Below, in pieces: positions 17,029-26,146 of a DNA stretch of 64,000 bases. This stretch comes from CATOSP01 sp965216155 (GTDB lineage: Bacteria > Chloroflexota > Dehalococcoidia > Lucifugimonadales > UBA3495): contig CBDCFD010000007.1 in NCBI GenBank assembly GCA_965216155.1, forward strand, positions 62,001 through 126,000. The letters run 5' to 3'. The translations under genes were made by a program, and so were the position numbers. Under the pieces are notes generated by a model that did no database searches, had not been told where the DNA came from, and saw only the letters and a program-made list of their open reading frames with translations. How positions within the stretch are numbered: position 1 is the stretch's first letter; every line of letters starts with the position of its first letter.

Positions 17029-17091
17029 CGTCCACCTACTTTCGCAGTTTTTGGTGGACGCAGGCTGGTCTAACTGGTGTCTTGTGGACGC
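17029..17091 (-). promoter_or_regulatory. Attenuator-like leader of the sulfite/nitrite reductase gene
   Basis: Read on the minus strand, CGTCCACC (17060-17053) pairs with GGTGGACG (17036-17029), and the following strand is T-rich (TTTTATTTT, 17028-17020), giving an intrinsic-terminator shape only about 20 bases before the GTG start. A second copy of the 5' arm, GCGTCCAC, lies upstream (17091-17084) and could pair with the same 3' arm instead. This suggests two exclusive structures, but no known riboswitch was recognised. Confidence 0.5.
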
Positions 17092-17210
17092 GGCTAACCT
17101 GCCCCCTATGTGGGGGGACATGTACAGGAGCAACAGATTAGGGACACCGTTCGCATCAGGATAAAAGTCTACTCAGGCAATCAACAATTGTCAACAACAG
17201 GGTTTGCTAT

Positions 17211-17377
17211 AATTTACATGGACAAACAGGATATTTCTACTCCGGCAATCGCATGAACGAGTTGGGGCTGACCTTGGGCCGGGCAATAGTCTAAGATGCT
17301 CCCTGGGATTATCTGTCTGAATCAGGATTTTCAAGATGAATACCCTATCCTGTATATCCTGTTGATCCATGTAAATT
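17211..17377. repeat. MITE-like element with 24-bp terminal inverted repeats
   Basis: The 24 bases at 17211-17234 (AATTTACATGGACAAACAGG and on) are repeated in inverted form at 17354-17377 with two mismatches. The 167-bp unit has no coding capacity and an interior that itself contains CAGGAT-type repeats. No clear target duplication was seen. It sits directly upstream of a broken TA cluster. Confidence 0.65.
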
Positions 17378-17400
17378 CCCGCTACCGGAGGACATGAAGC

Positions 17401-17729
17401 ATGTTCATGCGGGCTGTTCATCCCGGGGAGATTCTGAAAAACGAACTTGCTGAATTGGGTGTCTCTCCAACCACATTCGCCCGCCAGATTGAAGTGCCCC
17501 CCAACCGTATCAGCCAGATTATCGCCGGCAAGCGCTCCGTCACCGGCGACACGGCCCTGCGGTTCGGCCACTGGTTCGGGACAGACCCCCAATTCTGGCT
17601 GAATCTTCAGACGCAATTCGACCTCGCGGCAGCCGAACGTCGATCGGCCCGGCTGTGCGTAACTTGCCGACTGCCGCTGCGGGTGCTCCGGGAGAGTCCG
17701 CCCGGAAGCCGGGGAGACGAGATGATTAG
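17401..17729 (+). pseudogene. HigA-family antitoxin, frameshifted
   Basis: From ATG 17401 the frame begins MFMRAVHPGEILKNELAELG and contains the Xre-type HTH (SPTTFARQIEVPPNRISQII and KRSVTGDTALRFGHWFG), the standard HigA antidote. The expected C-terminus, SIGPAVRNLPT, is in another frame from about 17641 and ends at TAG 17727-17729. One missing base near 17638-17642 explains the break. No HigB toxin precedes it; a MITE-like element is there instead. Confidence 0.68.
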
Positions 17730-17854
17730 GCCAACCGAGGTAGACGAGAGAGACGGATACCGGATATGGCTTAAGTGCTCGGACGGCTCCGCCGGGGAGG
17801 TCGACCTGTCCCATTTGGCAGGACGCGGCGTGTTCGAGATATGGGAGGGTATTT
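17722..17854 (+). pseudogene. DUF2442 protein, truncated
   Basis: ATG 17722 overlaps the end of the HigA gene (ATGATTAG) and starts MIRPTEVDERDGYRIWLKCS then GEVDLSHLAGRGVFEIWE, the first half of DUF2442. The normal second half (the strand pair ending near LCPDALY) is missing: the sequence passes straight into the ribosome site and start of a HicB-like gene. The in-frame remainder to 18048 has no family resemblance. DUF2442 proteins accompany DUF4160 partners in TA-like pairs; none is present. Confidence 0.6.
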
Positions 17855-18095
17855 GTGACTTACACCCTTCAAGGTGTCCCTGCAGGAAGAAGAGGACGGA
17901 CGGTGGAGCGCCTGGATTGATTCACTGCCCGGTTGCGCGGATTGGGGATATACCAAGGCCGAAGCGCTTGAGGAATTGCGCAAGGCGGCAGAAATGTTCA
18001 TTAAATCCATGTTGGAGCACGGCGACCCTATCCCCAACGACAATGTAGATTCCACCGGCAATGTTACCGAGGGAACAGTAGAAGTCGCCATATGA
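17855..18095 (+). pseudogene. HicB-like antitoxin, frameshifted near its start
   Basis: GGGAGG precedes GTG 17855, which opens VTYTL; the continuation KVSLQEEEDGRWSAWIDSLP and WGYTKAEALEELRKAAEMFI is one base out of frame from 17871. The whole is a HicB partial RNase H-like domain ending at 18095. A downstream GTG at 17874 could still give a product lacking the first strand. The extra base is near 17870. No HicA follows; only a 48-codon frame does. Confidence 0.65.
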
Positions 18096-18238
18096 ACCTG
18101 GTCCACCTTCTCCGTAATATCTCAGTGGACCCGGATAGGATTCGCTATTATCAGCATCATGGTTTGGAAGGTAGCGGGCACTCGAAGGACGGCTTCATTA
18201 CCGGGATGGGAGAAGAAGTTCCGGTACTCTCCCTCTGA
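18092..18238 (+). CDS. Short open frame, hypothetical (possible toxin remnant)
   Basis: ATG 18092 overlaps the TGA of the HicB-like gene (ATATGA). The 48-residue product MNLVHLLRNISVDPDRIRYY and on is not recognised. The position is where a HicA partner would be expected, but the typical GSH motif is absent. Its end overlaps the convergent helicase gene by 41 bases. It could be a real short gene or noise. Confidence 0.25.
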   Translation: MNLVHLLRNISVDPDRIRYYQHHGLEGSGHSKDGFITGMGEEVPVLSL

Positions 18239-20052
18239 ATTCGTCTTCCGATAATTCAACGAAATCATTGAAGAACTGTTGCCCGACATTTCGCAGTTTC
18301 GGACAAGACGAAACTACCGTCAATAGACTGCCGCCGATATGACGCAACAAGCGGGTTAGAGCAACATAGAACAACGCCGGACTCGTCTTGGCTTTCTGAA
18401 TATCATCAATATAAATTAACAAATGCCGGGCTTCCCAGCCTTTGAAGCTATGAATCGTAATAGCTTTAACCTGACCGTTGCCAGCCCAGAAAGCGCGTTT
18501 CAACGGACGACTCTGCCGTTGCCTGACTTCAGAACGATCAGCGTTGGAAAATATATGGGCTACATGGACACCCAGACGCTCCTCAACCTTATTGACAAAC
18601 TGAAAACCCTCCAGGTGATCCGGCAGTAGGCAGACTATATCAGAATATCCGGAATCTTGGGGCAATGAAATCTGTAAGCGTTCCAACTCATCAACGCACA
18701 CCGATACCCAATCAGACTTTTCCTCCATCTGCACCCAACGCATTGTTAATGGACAAAACTCTGCCTGAGCAGGGACAGGTAAATCAACCTCCATATCTTG
18801 CATGAACTCATCAGAAAAATACTTTAGCGCCGGAATCAAAGCCTCATGGCAACGATAACTTTCCTTCAACTGGTTCCAAGGCCCGCGAAACCCGGCCTCT
18901 CGTATGGCGTCCTCTGTCCAAGCACCAGCACGTCGGTAAATGTCCTGTGTCTGGTCAAACGCCAGCATCATCTCGCCGCCATCTTTCAACGCGTCGTGCA
19001 TCTCATGCCACCACGCGAGAGTAAAGTCATTTCCTTCATCTACCAGAATGGCGTCGAATTTGTCCCCATCTTCATATTCTGTACCCCAAATCTGCCATTC
19101 GTGAAAGTGTGTGAAAATCATTCGGCGGTAAGCGTGACTGTAACTTTTCTTATCAACTGACAACTCCCGAAGATGACGAACTGCCAAATCACGCAGGTAA
19201 TTGGAAAGCGTGATTTAAAACCCACCATCATTACTCGCTTGCCGTCATGGGCTAAACGGGCGGCACGTGCGGCCAACGCAATGCTCTTGCCGGAACCGGC
19301 CGGCCCTTTTACCCGACGCAATCCGGTTCTGCCGGGATCTCTATCCACCAGCCGTCTCTGTACGTCGTTTGGAATAGGCAAGGTCTGACGTTGCTGCCTA
19401 ACGAAATCCGGCTCTCTCAGCCAGCCCCGCAGGATTTCAGCCAATTGCTCGGTCATCATTCCATATTGTGGCTTGACGGCTTCGGGGAATGTCCAACCTA
19501 TTCGGTTAGAAAGAAGGGCGTCTCCCCCTACTACCGGGTAGTACCTCGCAGGCCCGTTGCTTTTGGCAAACGGCTTGCCCAAATTTTTCCAGAAACTCGA
19601 TTCACCCACTGTGAAAATCACGCCAGCCGTAATTCGCCCGTAGTTGCGTCGGTCGTTACTGTGCTTGCCCGGAATAGCCGCAGTACAAATCCTATGAATG
19701 TAATCTTTATAGTCCCGAACCCGTAGAAACGGATTAGACTTGCCTAATATAGAATTTGACCCCTTGGCACCCGGATACTGCGCAATTAAAACTGGCTCGC
19801 CACGGCTATATTCAATCCAGTAAGACGAAGCGCGAGGATTCCAGTCTTTCACTTCGTAAACTGCCACGCCTATTCAGGGTGCAACAGCACAATATCGGGT
19901 TGCAGTCCATTCAGGTGAGGCTGGACGTAAATTTCCCATCCTTGAGGCAGATACTTATCAAAAAACTCGGCTACCTGTCTCTCGCCTCGAGTAAGCGGCG
20001 TAGGGAGATCACTCCAATCTTCACGCGGTGGGCTGATTATGCGACATGACAT
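18198..20052 (-). pseudogene. NERD-domain UvrD-like helicase, broken by two frameshifts
   Basis: Three consecutive minus-strand frames form one protein of about 615 residues. Part 1 (20052-19870) and part 2 (from 19867) make the NERD nuclease: QPDIVLLHPE then, in the next frame, VAVYEVKDWNP, giving D and ExK. Part 2 also holds Walker A, KGPAGSGKSIALAARAARLA. Part 3 (to 18198) has DAILVDEGNDF (Walker B), ESYRCHEAL, ITIHSFKGWEARHLLIYI and LFYVALTRLLRH, the UvrD motifs III to VI. One base appears missing near 19868 and another near 19215. Intact relatives are single-chain proteins of suspected DNA repair or anti-phage role. Confidence 0.8.
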
Positions 20053-20154
20053 AATGCTTCTCCTGGCACTCTACATGATACCACCATAATCGCACTTCCA
20101 CTAAACGCAAACTTTAGTCGATGAATAGTTCCATATCGGAAATGCGTGGTCTGT

Positions 20155-20179
20155 GGATCCCCACTTTCGCGGGAATAAC
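20155..20179. repeat. REP-like palindrome
   Basis: GGATCCCCACTTTCGCGGGA and the next few bases match the very widespread short palindromic repeat whose consensus reads GGATTCCCGCTTTCGCGGG. It lies in the spacer between the helicase pseudogene and the FAD oxidoreductase and is non-coding. Confidence 0.6.
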
Positions 20180-20310
20180 TGTGCGTGGCGGAAATGAAAG
20201 GAGAGTTTTCATAGTAAAGACGGTGAAGGGCCGGATGCGCTAAAATACTCTTGCCCGGCAACTTCAGGGAGCCGGACACCCCAAGAGCCTGTTACCGGAG
20301 GCCAGCAACC

Positions 20311-21477
20311 ATGAAATCGACGGCGGACGTAGTAATCATTGGGGGAGGCGTCGTCGGGTGCAGCATCCTGTACAACCTGGGAAACCTGGGGATAACCGAC
20401 ACACTGCTATTGGAGCGAGATGTCCTTAACTCCGGGTCCACGGGCCGGACGGCAGCCATCTGCCGGATGCACTATTCCAACCCTGTGACCGCCGCCATGG
20501 CCTGGGAAAGCCGGCGTATTTTCGCCAACTTCGAAGAACTGGTGGGCGGCCCTTCCGGTTTCGTCGAGACCGGATACCTGGTGGTCGTCGAAAACGAAGA
20601 CCGGCAAGGGCTGGAGAGAAACGTTGCAATGCAACTCGACCTGGGCATAGACACGATGGTGGTCACAGCCGACGACCTGCGGGACATCGCGCCTATGATC
20701 AGGGTTGGCGACGACGAGGCCATGGGTTGGGAACCCCAATCCGGCTACGCCGACCCTTACCTGGTAACCTCTTCCTTCGCCAACCGGGCAACGGAAATGG
20801 GCGCCGAGATTTCACCCCAAACCCCGGCACTCGGGATCGAGGTCAAAGGTGGACGGGTGCAGGCCGTCAACACCGTGCAGGGCCGGGTGGAAACTCCGGT
20901 AGCCGTGGTGGCCGCCGGTCCGTGGTCCAGGGTCGAATTGGCCAAAGTGGGGGTTGACGTCCCCCTCGTGCCAGTACGTCACCAGGTGGCGCACCTGGTC
21001 CGTCCGGTCGACCGGTTGCCCTTCCATCCCACAGTGGGCGACATCGCCCAGTCGTTCTCCTTCCGGCCCGACGGCCAGTCCATGACCCTCATGGGGTTTG
21101 GGGAAGACGAAGAGGCGGAGCTGGACAACTACAACGAGGCCGTGGACATGGACGTTTTGGCCGACAACCTGCGCCGGCTGCAAAGAAGACTGCCCGGCAT
21201 GGCCGGGGCGTACTTTCGCGGCGGATGGTCCGGCCTATTTACCACCACCCCGGACTGGCACCCGATATTGGACAAAGTGCCTGGCATAGAGGGCCTGTAC
21301 TGCGCCGTGGGGTTCAGCGGCCACGGTTTCAAACTGTCGCCTACCATCGGGGTCAGCATGGCCGAGCTTATTGCCGAGGGAGCGTCCTCCTCCATCGACA
21401 TCTCCCCACTCCGTTACTCGAGGTTCGAGGAAAATGACCTGCTGGGGTCCAGCTACCGCTACCGGGTCCTGGCATGA
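20311..21477 (+). CDS. FAD-dependent oxidoreductase (DAO / sarcosine oxidase-like)
   Basis: A 388-residue flavoprotein: DVVIIGGGVVGCSILYNLG is the N-terminal ADP-binding Rossmann motif, STGRTAAICRMHYSNP the second FAD contact, and GLYCAVGFSGHGFKLSPTIG the C-terminal FAD-binding block of the DAO family. ATG 20311 follows CCGGAGG by about nine bases; an earlier GTG-type start would add an unlikely basic leader. Relatives oxidise N-methyl glycine, dimethylglycine or other secondary amines. The substrate is not evident. Its stop is almost immediately followed by the next gene (GTG 21485). Confidence 0.9.
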   Translation: MKSTADVVIIGGGVVGCSILYNLGNLGITDTLLLERDVLNSGSTGRTAAICRMHYSNPVTAAMAWESRRIFANFEELVGGPSGFVETGYLVVVENEDRQGLERNVAMQLDLGIDTMVVTADDLRDIAPMIRVGDDEAMGWEPQSGYADPYLVTSSFANRATEMGAEISPQTPALGIEVKGGRVQAVNTVQGRVETPVAVVAAGPWSRVELAKVGVDVPLVPVRHQVAHLVRPVDRLPFHPTVGDIAQSFSFRPDGQSMTLMGFGEDEEAELDNYNEAVDMDVLADNLRRLQRRLPGMAGAYFRGGWSGLFTTTPDWHPILDKVPGIEGLYCAVGFSGHGFKLSPTIGVSMAELIAEGASSSIDISPLRYSRFEENDLLGSSYRYRVLA

Positions 21478-21484
21478 CCCCCCC

Positions 21485-22723
21485 GTGTTGAAGCGATGGC
21501 CCAGGGGTGCGCTCGCCCTCGCCCTGGTCTTCGTGTTGTTGGCCTCCGGCCACAGCGCCTACCGTCCCGGCCCCTTGGAAATTCCGGTAACTCCTTACCG
21601 TTACAGCCTGCTCGATTGGGAAGCATCCAACTTCCTGGACAAGTGGGCGCGGAAGTCATGGGACCTGCTGCCCTGGAACGGCCAGCCTGACCGAGAAACA
21701 CGCAACGCTCTGGTCCGCGAGTTTTTCTCCCTGGGCCAGGAGCAAAGGGAGCTGGAGAGGCGCATAGGGTTCTCCAGCCCTTCAAATAGCGGCATGACGC
21801 CAGAGGATGCCCGCTCTTCGAGAGCCAGAATCTCCCAAATTGGGAAACGGCGCGGGGAGATTCTTCCCCTGGTGGAAGAAGCAGTTGAGGCCGAGATAAG
21901 CGCCGTCCTGGCAACGGAAGGCTTCTCCTCCCGCATCGGGCTCATATTCCCCCCCGTGGATACCGTGTTTGCCAGTTCTCCTGGAGTTCTGGTTCTTTCT
22001 CCCAGGGACCGGGTCCACCGGCAGGAGACGGTGTTGTTGAGACCCGGCATGGGGAACGCGGAGAAGGAGCGGATAGAAGGGGAGTACTTCCGGAAACTGG
22101 ACTTGGCTGCCCTCGTCGAGCGCACAGGGGGAGTGGCTGTCTACCCAAGCGTGGTATCGGACTCGGGCAGGCTGCGCCACTCGGTGGTCACGGCGGCCCA
22201 TGAATGGTTGCACCACTGGTTCTTCCTCCAGCCCCTCGGGCAACACTTCTGGGACAGTCCGGACATGACCACTCTGAACGAAACGGCAGCGACTCTTGGC
22301 GGGCAGGAGTTGGGAGACCGCGCTTACTCGGCCATCATTGGGGAGCCAATGGCTCCGGACACTCAGACGACACCGGCTCCCAGTCCCAGCGGCTTCGACT
22401 TCAGGGAAGAAATGCGGGAGACCCGGCTGCACACCGAGGACCTTCTGGGCCGGGGTAAGATCGAGGATGCCGAAGCCTACATGGAAGAGCGCAGGCTGAT
22501 GTTCGCGGCCCATGGTTACTTCATCCGAAAGATAAACCAGGCTTACTTCGCCTTTCACGGCTCCTACGCTACCAGCCCGGCGTCGGTCAGCCCGGTCCTT
22601 GGCCAGCTACAGGAATTACGGCAACGGAGTGGATCGCTGGGCGAGTTTCTGCACACGGTTGCCCAGTTCGGAAACTACGAGGAGTTCCAAGCCCACGTCC
22701 GGGGAGGGGGCGGCAAGTCCTGA
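21485..22723 (+). CDS. Membrane-anchored protein with HEWLHH motif, putative zinc metalloprotease
   Basis: About 412 residues. After a basic start (VLKRWPRG) there is one hydrophobic helix, ALALALVFVLLASG, acting as signal or anchor; the rest is extracytoplasmic. VVTAAHEWLHHWFF contains a HExxH-like zinc motif, and LNETAATLGGQELG about 35 residues later supplies the Glu expected of a gluzincin third ligand. Charged helices elsewhere suggest a mostly helical protein. GTG 21485 lies eight bases after the FAD oxidoreductase stop, indicating co-transcription. I do not recognise a named family; activity is inferred from the motif only. Confidence 0.65.
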   Translation: MLKRWPRGALALALVFVLLASGHSAYRPGPLEIPVTPYRYSLLDWEASNFLDKWARKSWDLLPWNGQPDRETRNALVREFFSLGQEQRELERRIGFSSPSNSGMTPEDARSSRARISQIGKRRGEILPLVEEAVEAEISAVLATEGFSSRIGLIFPPVDTVFASSPGVLVLSPRDRVHRQETVLLRPGMGNAEKERIEGEYFRKLDLAALVERTGGVAVYPSVVSDSGRLRHSVVTAAHEWLHHWFFLQPLGQHFWDSPDMTTLNETAATLGGQELGDRAYSAIIGEPMAPDTQTTPAPSPSGFDFREEMRETRLHTEDLLGRGKIEDAEAYMEERRLMFAAHGYFIRKINQAYFAFHGSYATSPASVSPVLGQLQELRQRSGSLGEFLHTVAQFGNYEEFQAHVRGGGGKS

Positions 22724-22772
22724 CCACCGTGTTTGAGGCTGTGGCCTCGATGAACGAAATGTTCGTGCGCCG

Positions 22773-23993
22773 CTAAACCCAGGGCATGCGCTTGGAGCGT
22801 TCTTTCTCAGACGAATAGGTTGGCAGGCCGTTACGCTCCAGACTTTCGGCCACCATCTGCTTGAACAGCAGCCGGTCCCTCCCGCTTATGACTGCCTGCT
22901 CATGGGCCTCGGAAATCGCCACGGGATAGCCCTGCCCTCGCCGGCATTGGTCCAGAATCAGGCTATGGCCCAGGGCCAACAGGCCCTCGTCCTCAGCGGT
23001 CCAGGATGGCGTCTCCACCCGCGCGATCTCCTCCCCGCAGTTAAGGTAGTAGAAATCTATCTGGTGCTCCCCGTAGGTCTCCCGAGGCACGGAGGAGTTC
23101 GTGCGGTAAACCGGGGAGCGCGAACCGGGCGCAAGCGTTTCCTGGAACAGGTCCCGGTCGAGGAAGTCGTTGGCCTGATCGCAGGGTGAGACTACGGAGC
23201 GGCGGTTGCTGCAGGAACGGCTGCACCGGCCGTAGTCGAAGGGGCAAATGGCTGACTTGGCGGCGTTAACCACCTCGGTGCTCCTGGGCAGGGAGACATA
23301 GGCGGCCACACTGAGCGGCCGTAACCGCGTCTGTAGATGCAACCGGTCCAACGCCGGAAGTAGCCGCTCCCGGATAATGGCATCCCGGACGAAGGGCGGG
23401 TAACCGCGCCCCGCCAGTCCCCACAACACTAGGGAGCCATCAACCAAGGCCAGGGTGGGCAGTCCCGGAGGACAGTCCTCCACCGCATCAGCCAACCGTT
23501 CCAGCTCACGGACCGTCCTGATCAGGCCGAGCAGCGCGCCGGTCACCGGCTCTTCCTGGGCGTGATTGGATGGATTGGAGATGTAGAGGTCGCCGCGCTC
23601 GGAGGCCAGATCGGGCTGGCTAAAGAAAGCCGCGCCGGGTTGGGACCCGTAAGTCAACTTGCAACCACCCAGGTTGACCAAGTAGGTGGCAACCGGCAGG
23701 TGCCGGTCAACGTCGATGTGCGACCCGTCCACGGCCACCACGCACCAATCGCCGGGCGAGTCCGGCGGCCCGTAACCGCCCAGCAGCCGGTCTTCCACCT
23801 GTGCGGCCAGGAAGGGCCTGTCCGGGTCGAACGAGGTCTTGGCACGGGCAGTCTGCCCTGGGACCTTCTCCGCCGACTCGACGAAGCCTCGCAGCCGGGC
23901 ATCCCGGTCTTCCCTGGAACGCCCCAGCTCCTCGCTGACCCGGTCCAACTGTAGAAATGTGCTGCCAAGATCGAGGGGCATGGGATATTTCAC
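22773..23993 (-). CDS. nurA: NurA-domain nuclease with a cysteine cluster
   Basis: A 406-residue NurA family protein. VVAVDGSHIDVDRHLPVATY holds the metal-binding Asp of NurA, TLALVDGSLVLWGLAG the second acidic motif, and YPVAISEAHEQAVISGRDRL the conserved C-terminal EAHE block. NurA is a 5'-3' exonuclease/endonuclease that works with the HerA helicase in end resection. Between the motifs are four cysteines in the pattern Cx6Cx3Cx9C (CPFDYGRCSRSC onward), which may bind zinc or an Fe-S cluster. HerA is not adjacent. It is convergent with the metalloprotease-like gene. Confidence 0.82.
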   Translation of the reverse strand: MKYPMPLDLGSTFLQLDRVSEELGRSREDRDARLRGFVESAEKVPGQTARAKTSFDPDRPFLAAQVEDRLLGGYGPPDSPGDWCVVAVDGSHIDVDRHLPVATYLVNLGGCKLTYGSQPGAAFFSQPDLASERGDLYISNPSNHAQEEPVTGALLGLIRTVRELERLADAVEDCPPGLPTLALVDGSLVLWGLAGRGYPPFVRDAIIRERLLPALDRLHLQTRLRPLSVAAYVSLPRSTEVVNAAKSAICPFDYGRCSRSCSNRRSVVSPCDQANDFLDRDLFQETLAPGSRSPVYRTNSSVPRETYGEHQIDFYYLNCGEEIARVETPSWTAEDEGLLALGHSLILDQCRRGQGYPVAISEAHEQAVISGRDRLLFKQMVAESLERNGLPTYSSEKERSKRMPWV

Positions 23994-24249
23994 CTGCTGG
24001 CGAATGGTTGCGGCTGATAGGGAGTCCCTGCCTTACGATGCCCATTTCGAGAGTGCATTAAGAACAGTGTGAGTGTCATCGAGGAGTGGTAACCCCATTC
24101 AATTCCCAACCAAGATGGACTAGGATTCTCCGTACTTCTCACGCCCCGATATCGCTGGGGTATCGGTAAGAGTTACTGTACGGGCAAGGAATTCACTGGT
24201 TTCATACGGGAGTCTCGAATGTCAAGGGCGCGATGAAATCCTTCCAACC

Positions 24250-26115
24250 CTACCGCAGCACGCGGTCGTCTCCGACGCGGCGGGTGATGTGCTGTTGGTC
24301 CAGGTATTCCAGGAAGGGGAGGATGTATTTGCGGCTGGTGTTGAACATGGTGCGGGCTTCGGCCACGGTGATGCTGCCGCTGGACTTCAAATGCTCAACT
24401 ACTTTGGCTGACATGTCGTGATAGGCTGAAGCCGCGAATACGATGGACTCGTTGACCTTGACCACTTTCCCGTTGTCCACCAATACAGTTAGCAGTTCCG
24501 GGTCCAGGCGTTGGTCGCTGGGGGGCGAGTAGGGTTCATTTTCCAATGACTCGACGTATGCCGCAGCTTGCTCCTCCATTCGCGGAGTGAGCGACACCTC
24601 GTGGTTGGGCAGCCGCAGGTAAGTGCGGTCCTCTACAAGGAAGCCTTCTGAAGTCAACCTGGCTAGCACCCGCAAGAACACGGGCTGGGGCGCCTCCAAC
24701 TTGGAACGGATCTCCTGGGTCGGCGATCCCCTTCTCAAGGGAAACTGGTTGTGATACGCCTGTAGCGCCAGTGCGATCTTGCTCTTCAGAATGTTCCAAC
24801 CCTGTGCTGAGTAGACTACGGCGTCCGAGTCGTTTGCCAGCCTGCCCAGGACCACAACATCGCCGTCTTCCTCCAGCCGTCCCACACGTTCCAGGACCTC
24901 ATCCACGGGCAGATTTGACCGGCGGGACAACACCGTTGCGCCGCAAGGGCCCCATTGGTCCGCCACGCTGAGCAAGACGTCCTCACCCGTACCTTCGTCC
25001 AGGGTCATCAGCCTCTCAACGACTTCGGGGGAGAAGCGGCGGTGGCGGCGCCTGGGGTTGGGGTCGAGCACCTGCCCTCCGCCCAGGGTATCTTCGGCAG
25101 ACCGAATAACGAAGAAGTCGCCCTTGACCATTGGCAGCGGGCTGGACAGAAGCACCTGCACCCATCCCTCGCTGCCCGGATCCAGCCTGTCCGCGTCCAG
25201 GAGGCGCACCCTGGCCGGTGACTCACTGGTAAAGATATGGAAGGTAACGCCCTCGTTGTGGCGTAGAGAGTGGGGGGCGTTCTTGACCATGCGGAACCGG
25301 GCATCTACTCTTATGGTAGTAGGCAACCAGCCGGCGGGAGTCAACACCTGGCCGCGTTCGATGTCGCTGCGGGAAAGGCCGGAGAGGTTGACAGCCAACC
25401 GCACCCCCGGTTGGGCCTCTTCCACTTTGGACTGGTGGCTCTGCAACCCGCGAATTCTGCCTCTGCGTCCGGACCCGGCCAACTCTACCTCCTGGCCAAC
25501 CGCCAGTGAGCCGTCGATCAGGGTCCCTGTAACCACGGTGCCAAATCCGGATATCGAGAAGCAGCGGTCTATCGGCAGCCGGGGCCGCCCCACGTCGCGT
25601 CTCACTTCTGTATCGGCCAAGACCTGGTCGAGGGTAGCCCTTAGCTCGTCCAGTCCATCGCCGGTGTAGGCCGACACGCCGACCATGGGGCATCCCTGGA
25701 AAGAAGTCCCTTCCAAGAGGTCTTCGACCTCGGCCTTGACTAACTCAACCATTTCTTCATCCACCAGGTCCGTCTTGGTTATCACTACCATGCCCTTGCG
25801 AATCTGGAGAATGTCCAGGATCGCCAGATGTTCCCTGGTCTGTTGCATGACGCTCTCGTCGGCGGCGACAATCAGCATGGCCAGGTCGATTGCGCCCACA
25901 CCGGCGACCATGTTCTTGATGAACCGTTCGTGGCCGGGCACGTCGACGATGCTGACTTCCCGTCCGCTGGGCAGGTCCATCCAGGCAAAGCCCAAGTCAA
26001 CGGTCATCTCCCGTTCCTTCTCTTCCGGGAGACGGTCTGGGTCGATGTTGGTCAGGGCTTTGACCAGTGTGGACTTGCCGTGGTCCACGTGACCCGCGGT
26101 GCCGATTACGTACAT
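24250..26115 (-). CDS. selB: Selenocysteine-specific elongation factor SelB
   Basis: A 621-residue translational GTPase. G1 is GTAGHVDHGKST, G3 is DVPGHERFIKNMV, G4 is TKTD, and the short switch region EREMTVDLGFAWMDLPSGRE is SelB-type. The domain 2/3 region lacks EF-Tu tRNA-closing features, and the C-terminal third is winged-helix (DELLTVLVDN-like through KYILPFLEYLDQQHITRRVG), which binds the SECIS hairpin. It delivers Sec-tRNA to UGA codons, so the organism probably encodes selenoproteins. The start is ATG 26115 (MYVIGTAGHVDHG); a longer reading would overlap the upstream gene. selA, selD and selC are not in the window. Confidence 0.94.
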   Translation of the reverse strand: MYVIGTAGHVDHGKSTLVKALTNIDPDRLPEEKEREMTVDLGFAWMDLPSGREVSIVDVPGHERFIKNMVAGVGAIDLAMLIVAADESVMQQTREHLAILDILQIRKGMVVITKTDLVDEEMVELVKAEVEDLLEGTSFQGCPMVGVSAYTGDGLDELRATLDQVLADTEVRRDVGRPRLPIDRCFSISGFGTVVTGTLIDGSLAVGQEVELAGSGRRGRIRGLQSHQSKVEEAQPGVRLAVNLSGLSRSDIERGQVLTPAGWLPTTIRVDARFRMVKNAPHSLRHNEGVTFHIFTSESPARVRLLDADRLDPGSEGWVQVLLSSPLPMVKGDFFVIRSAEDTLGGGQVLDPNPRRRHRRFSPEVVERLMTLDEGTGEDVLLSVADQWGPCGATVLSRRSNLPVDEVLERVGRLEEDGDVVVLGRLANDSDAVVYSAQGWNILKSKIALALQAYHNQFPLRRGSPTQEIRSKLEAPQPVFLRVLARLTSEGFLVEDRTYLRLPNHEVSLTPRMEEQAAAYVESLENEPYSPPSDQRLDPELLTVLVDNGKVVKVNESIVFAASAYHDMSAKVVEHLKSSGSITVAEARTMFNTSRKYILPFLEYLDQQHITRRVGDDRVLR

Positions 26116-26146
26116 GCTTTCACCATTGCAGAATGGGATGTTCCGG

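Noticed and set aside
15913..17073. 386-codon plus-strand frame opposite the siroheme reductase gene
   Set aside because: Antisense to a fully conserved enzyme and without domain similarity; typical of high-GC antisense openness.
24000..24249. selC (tRNA-Sec) beside selB
   Set aside because: No long acceptor/T stem cloverleaf or TTCGA loop could be formed in the spacer.
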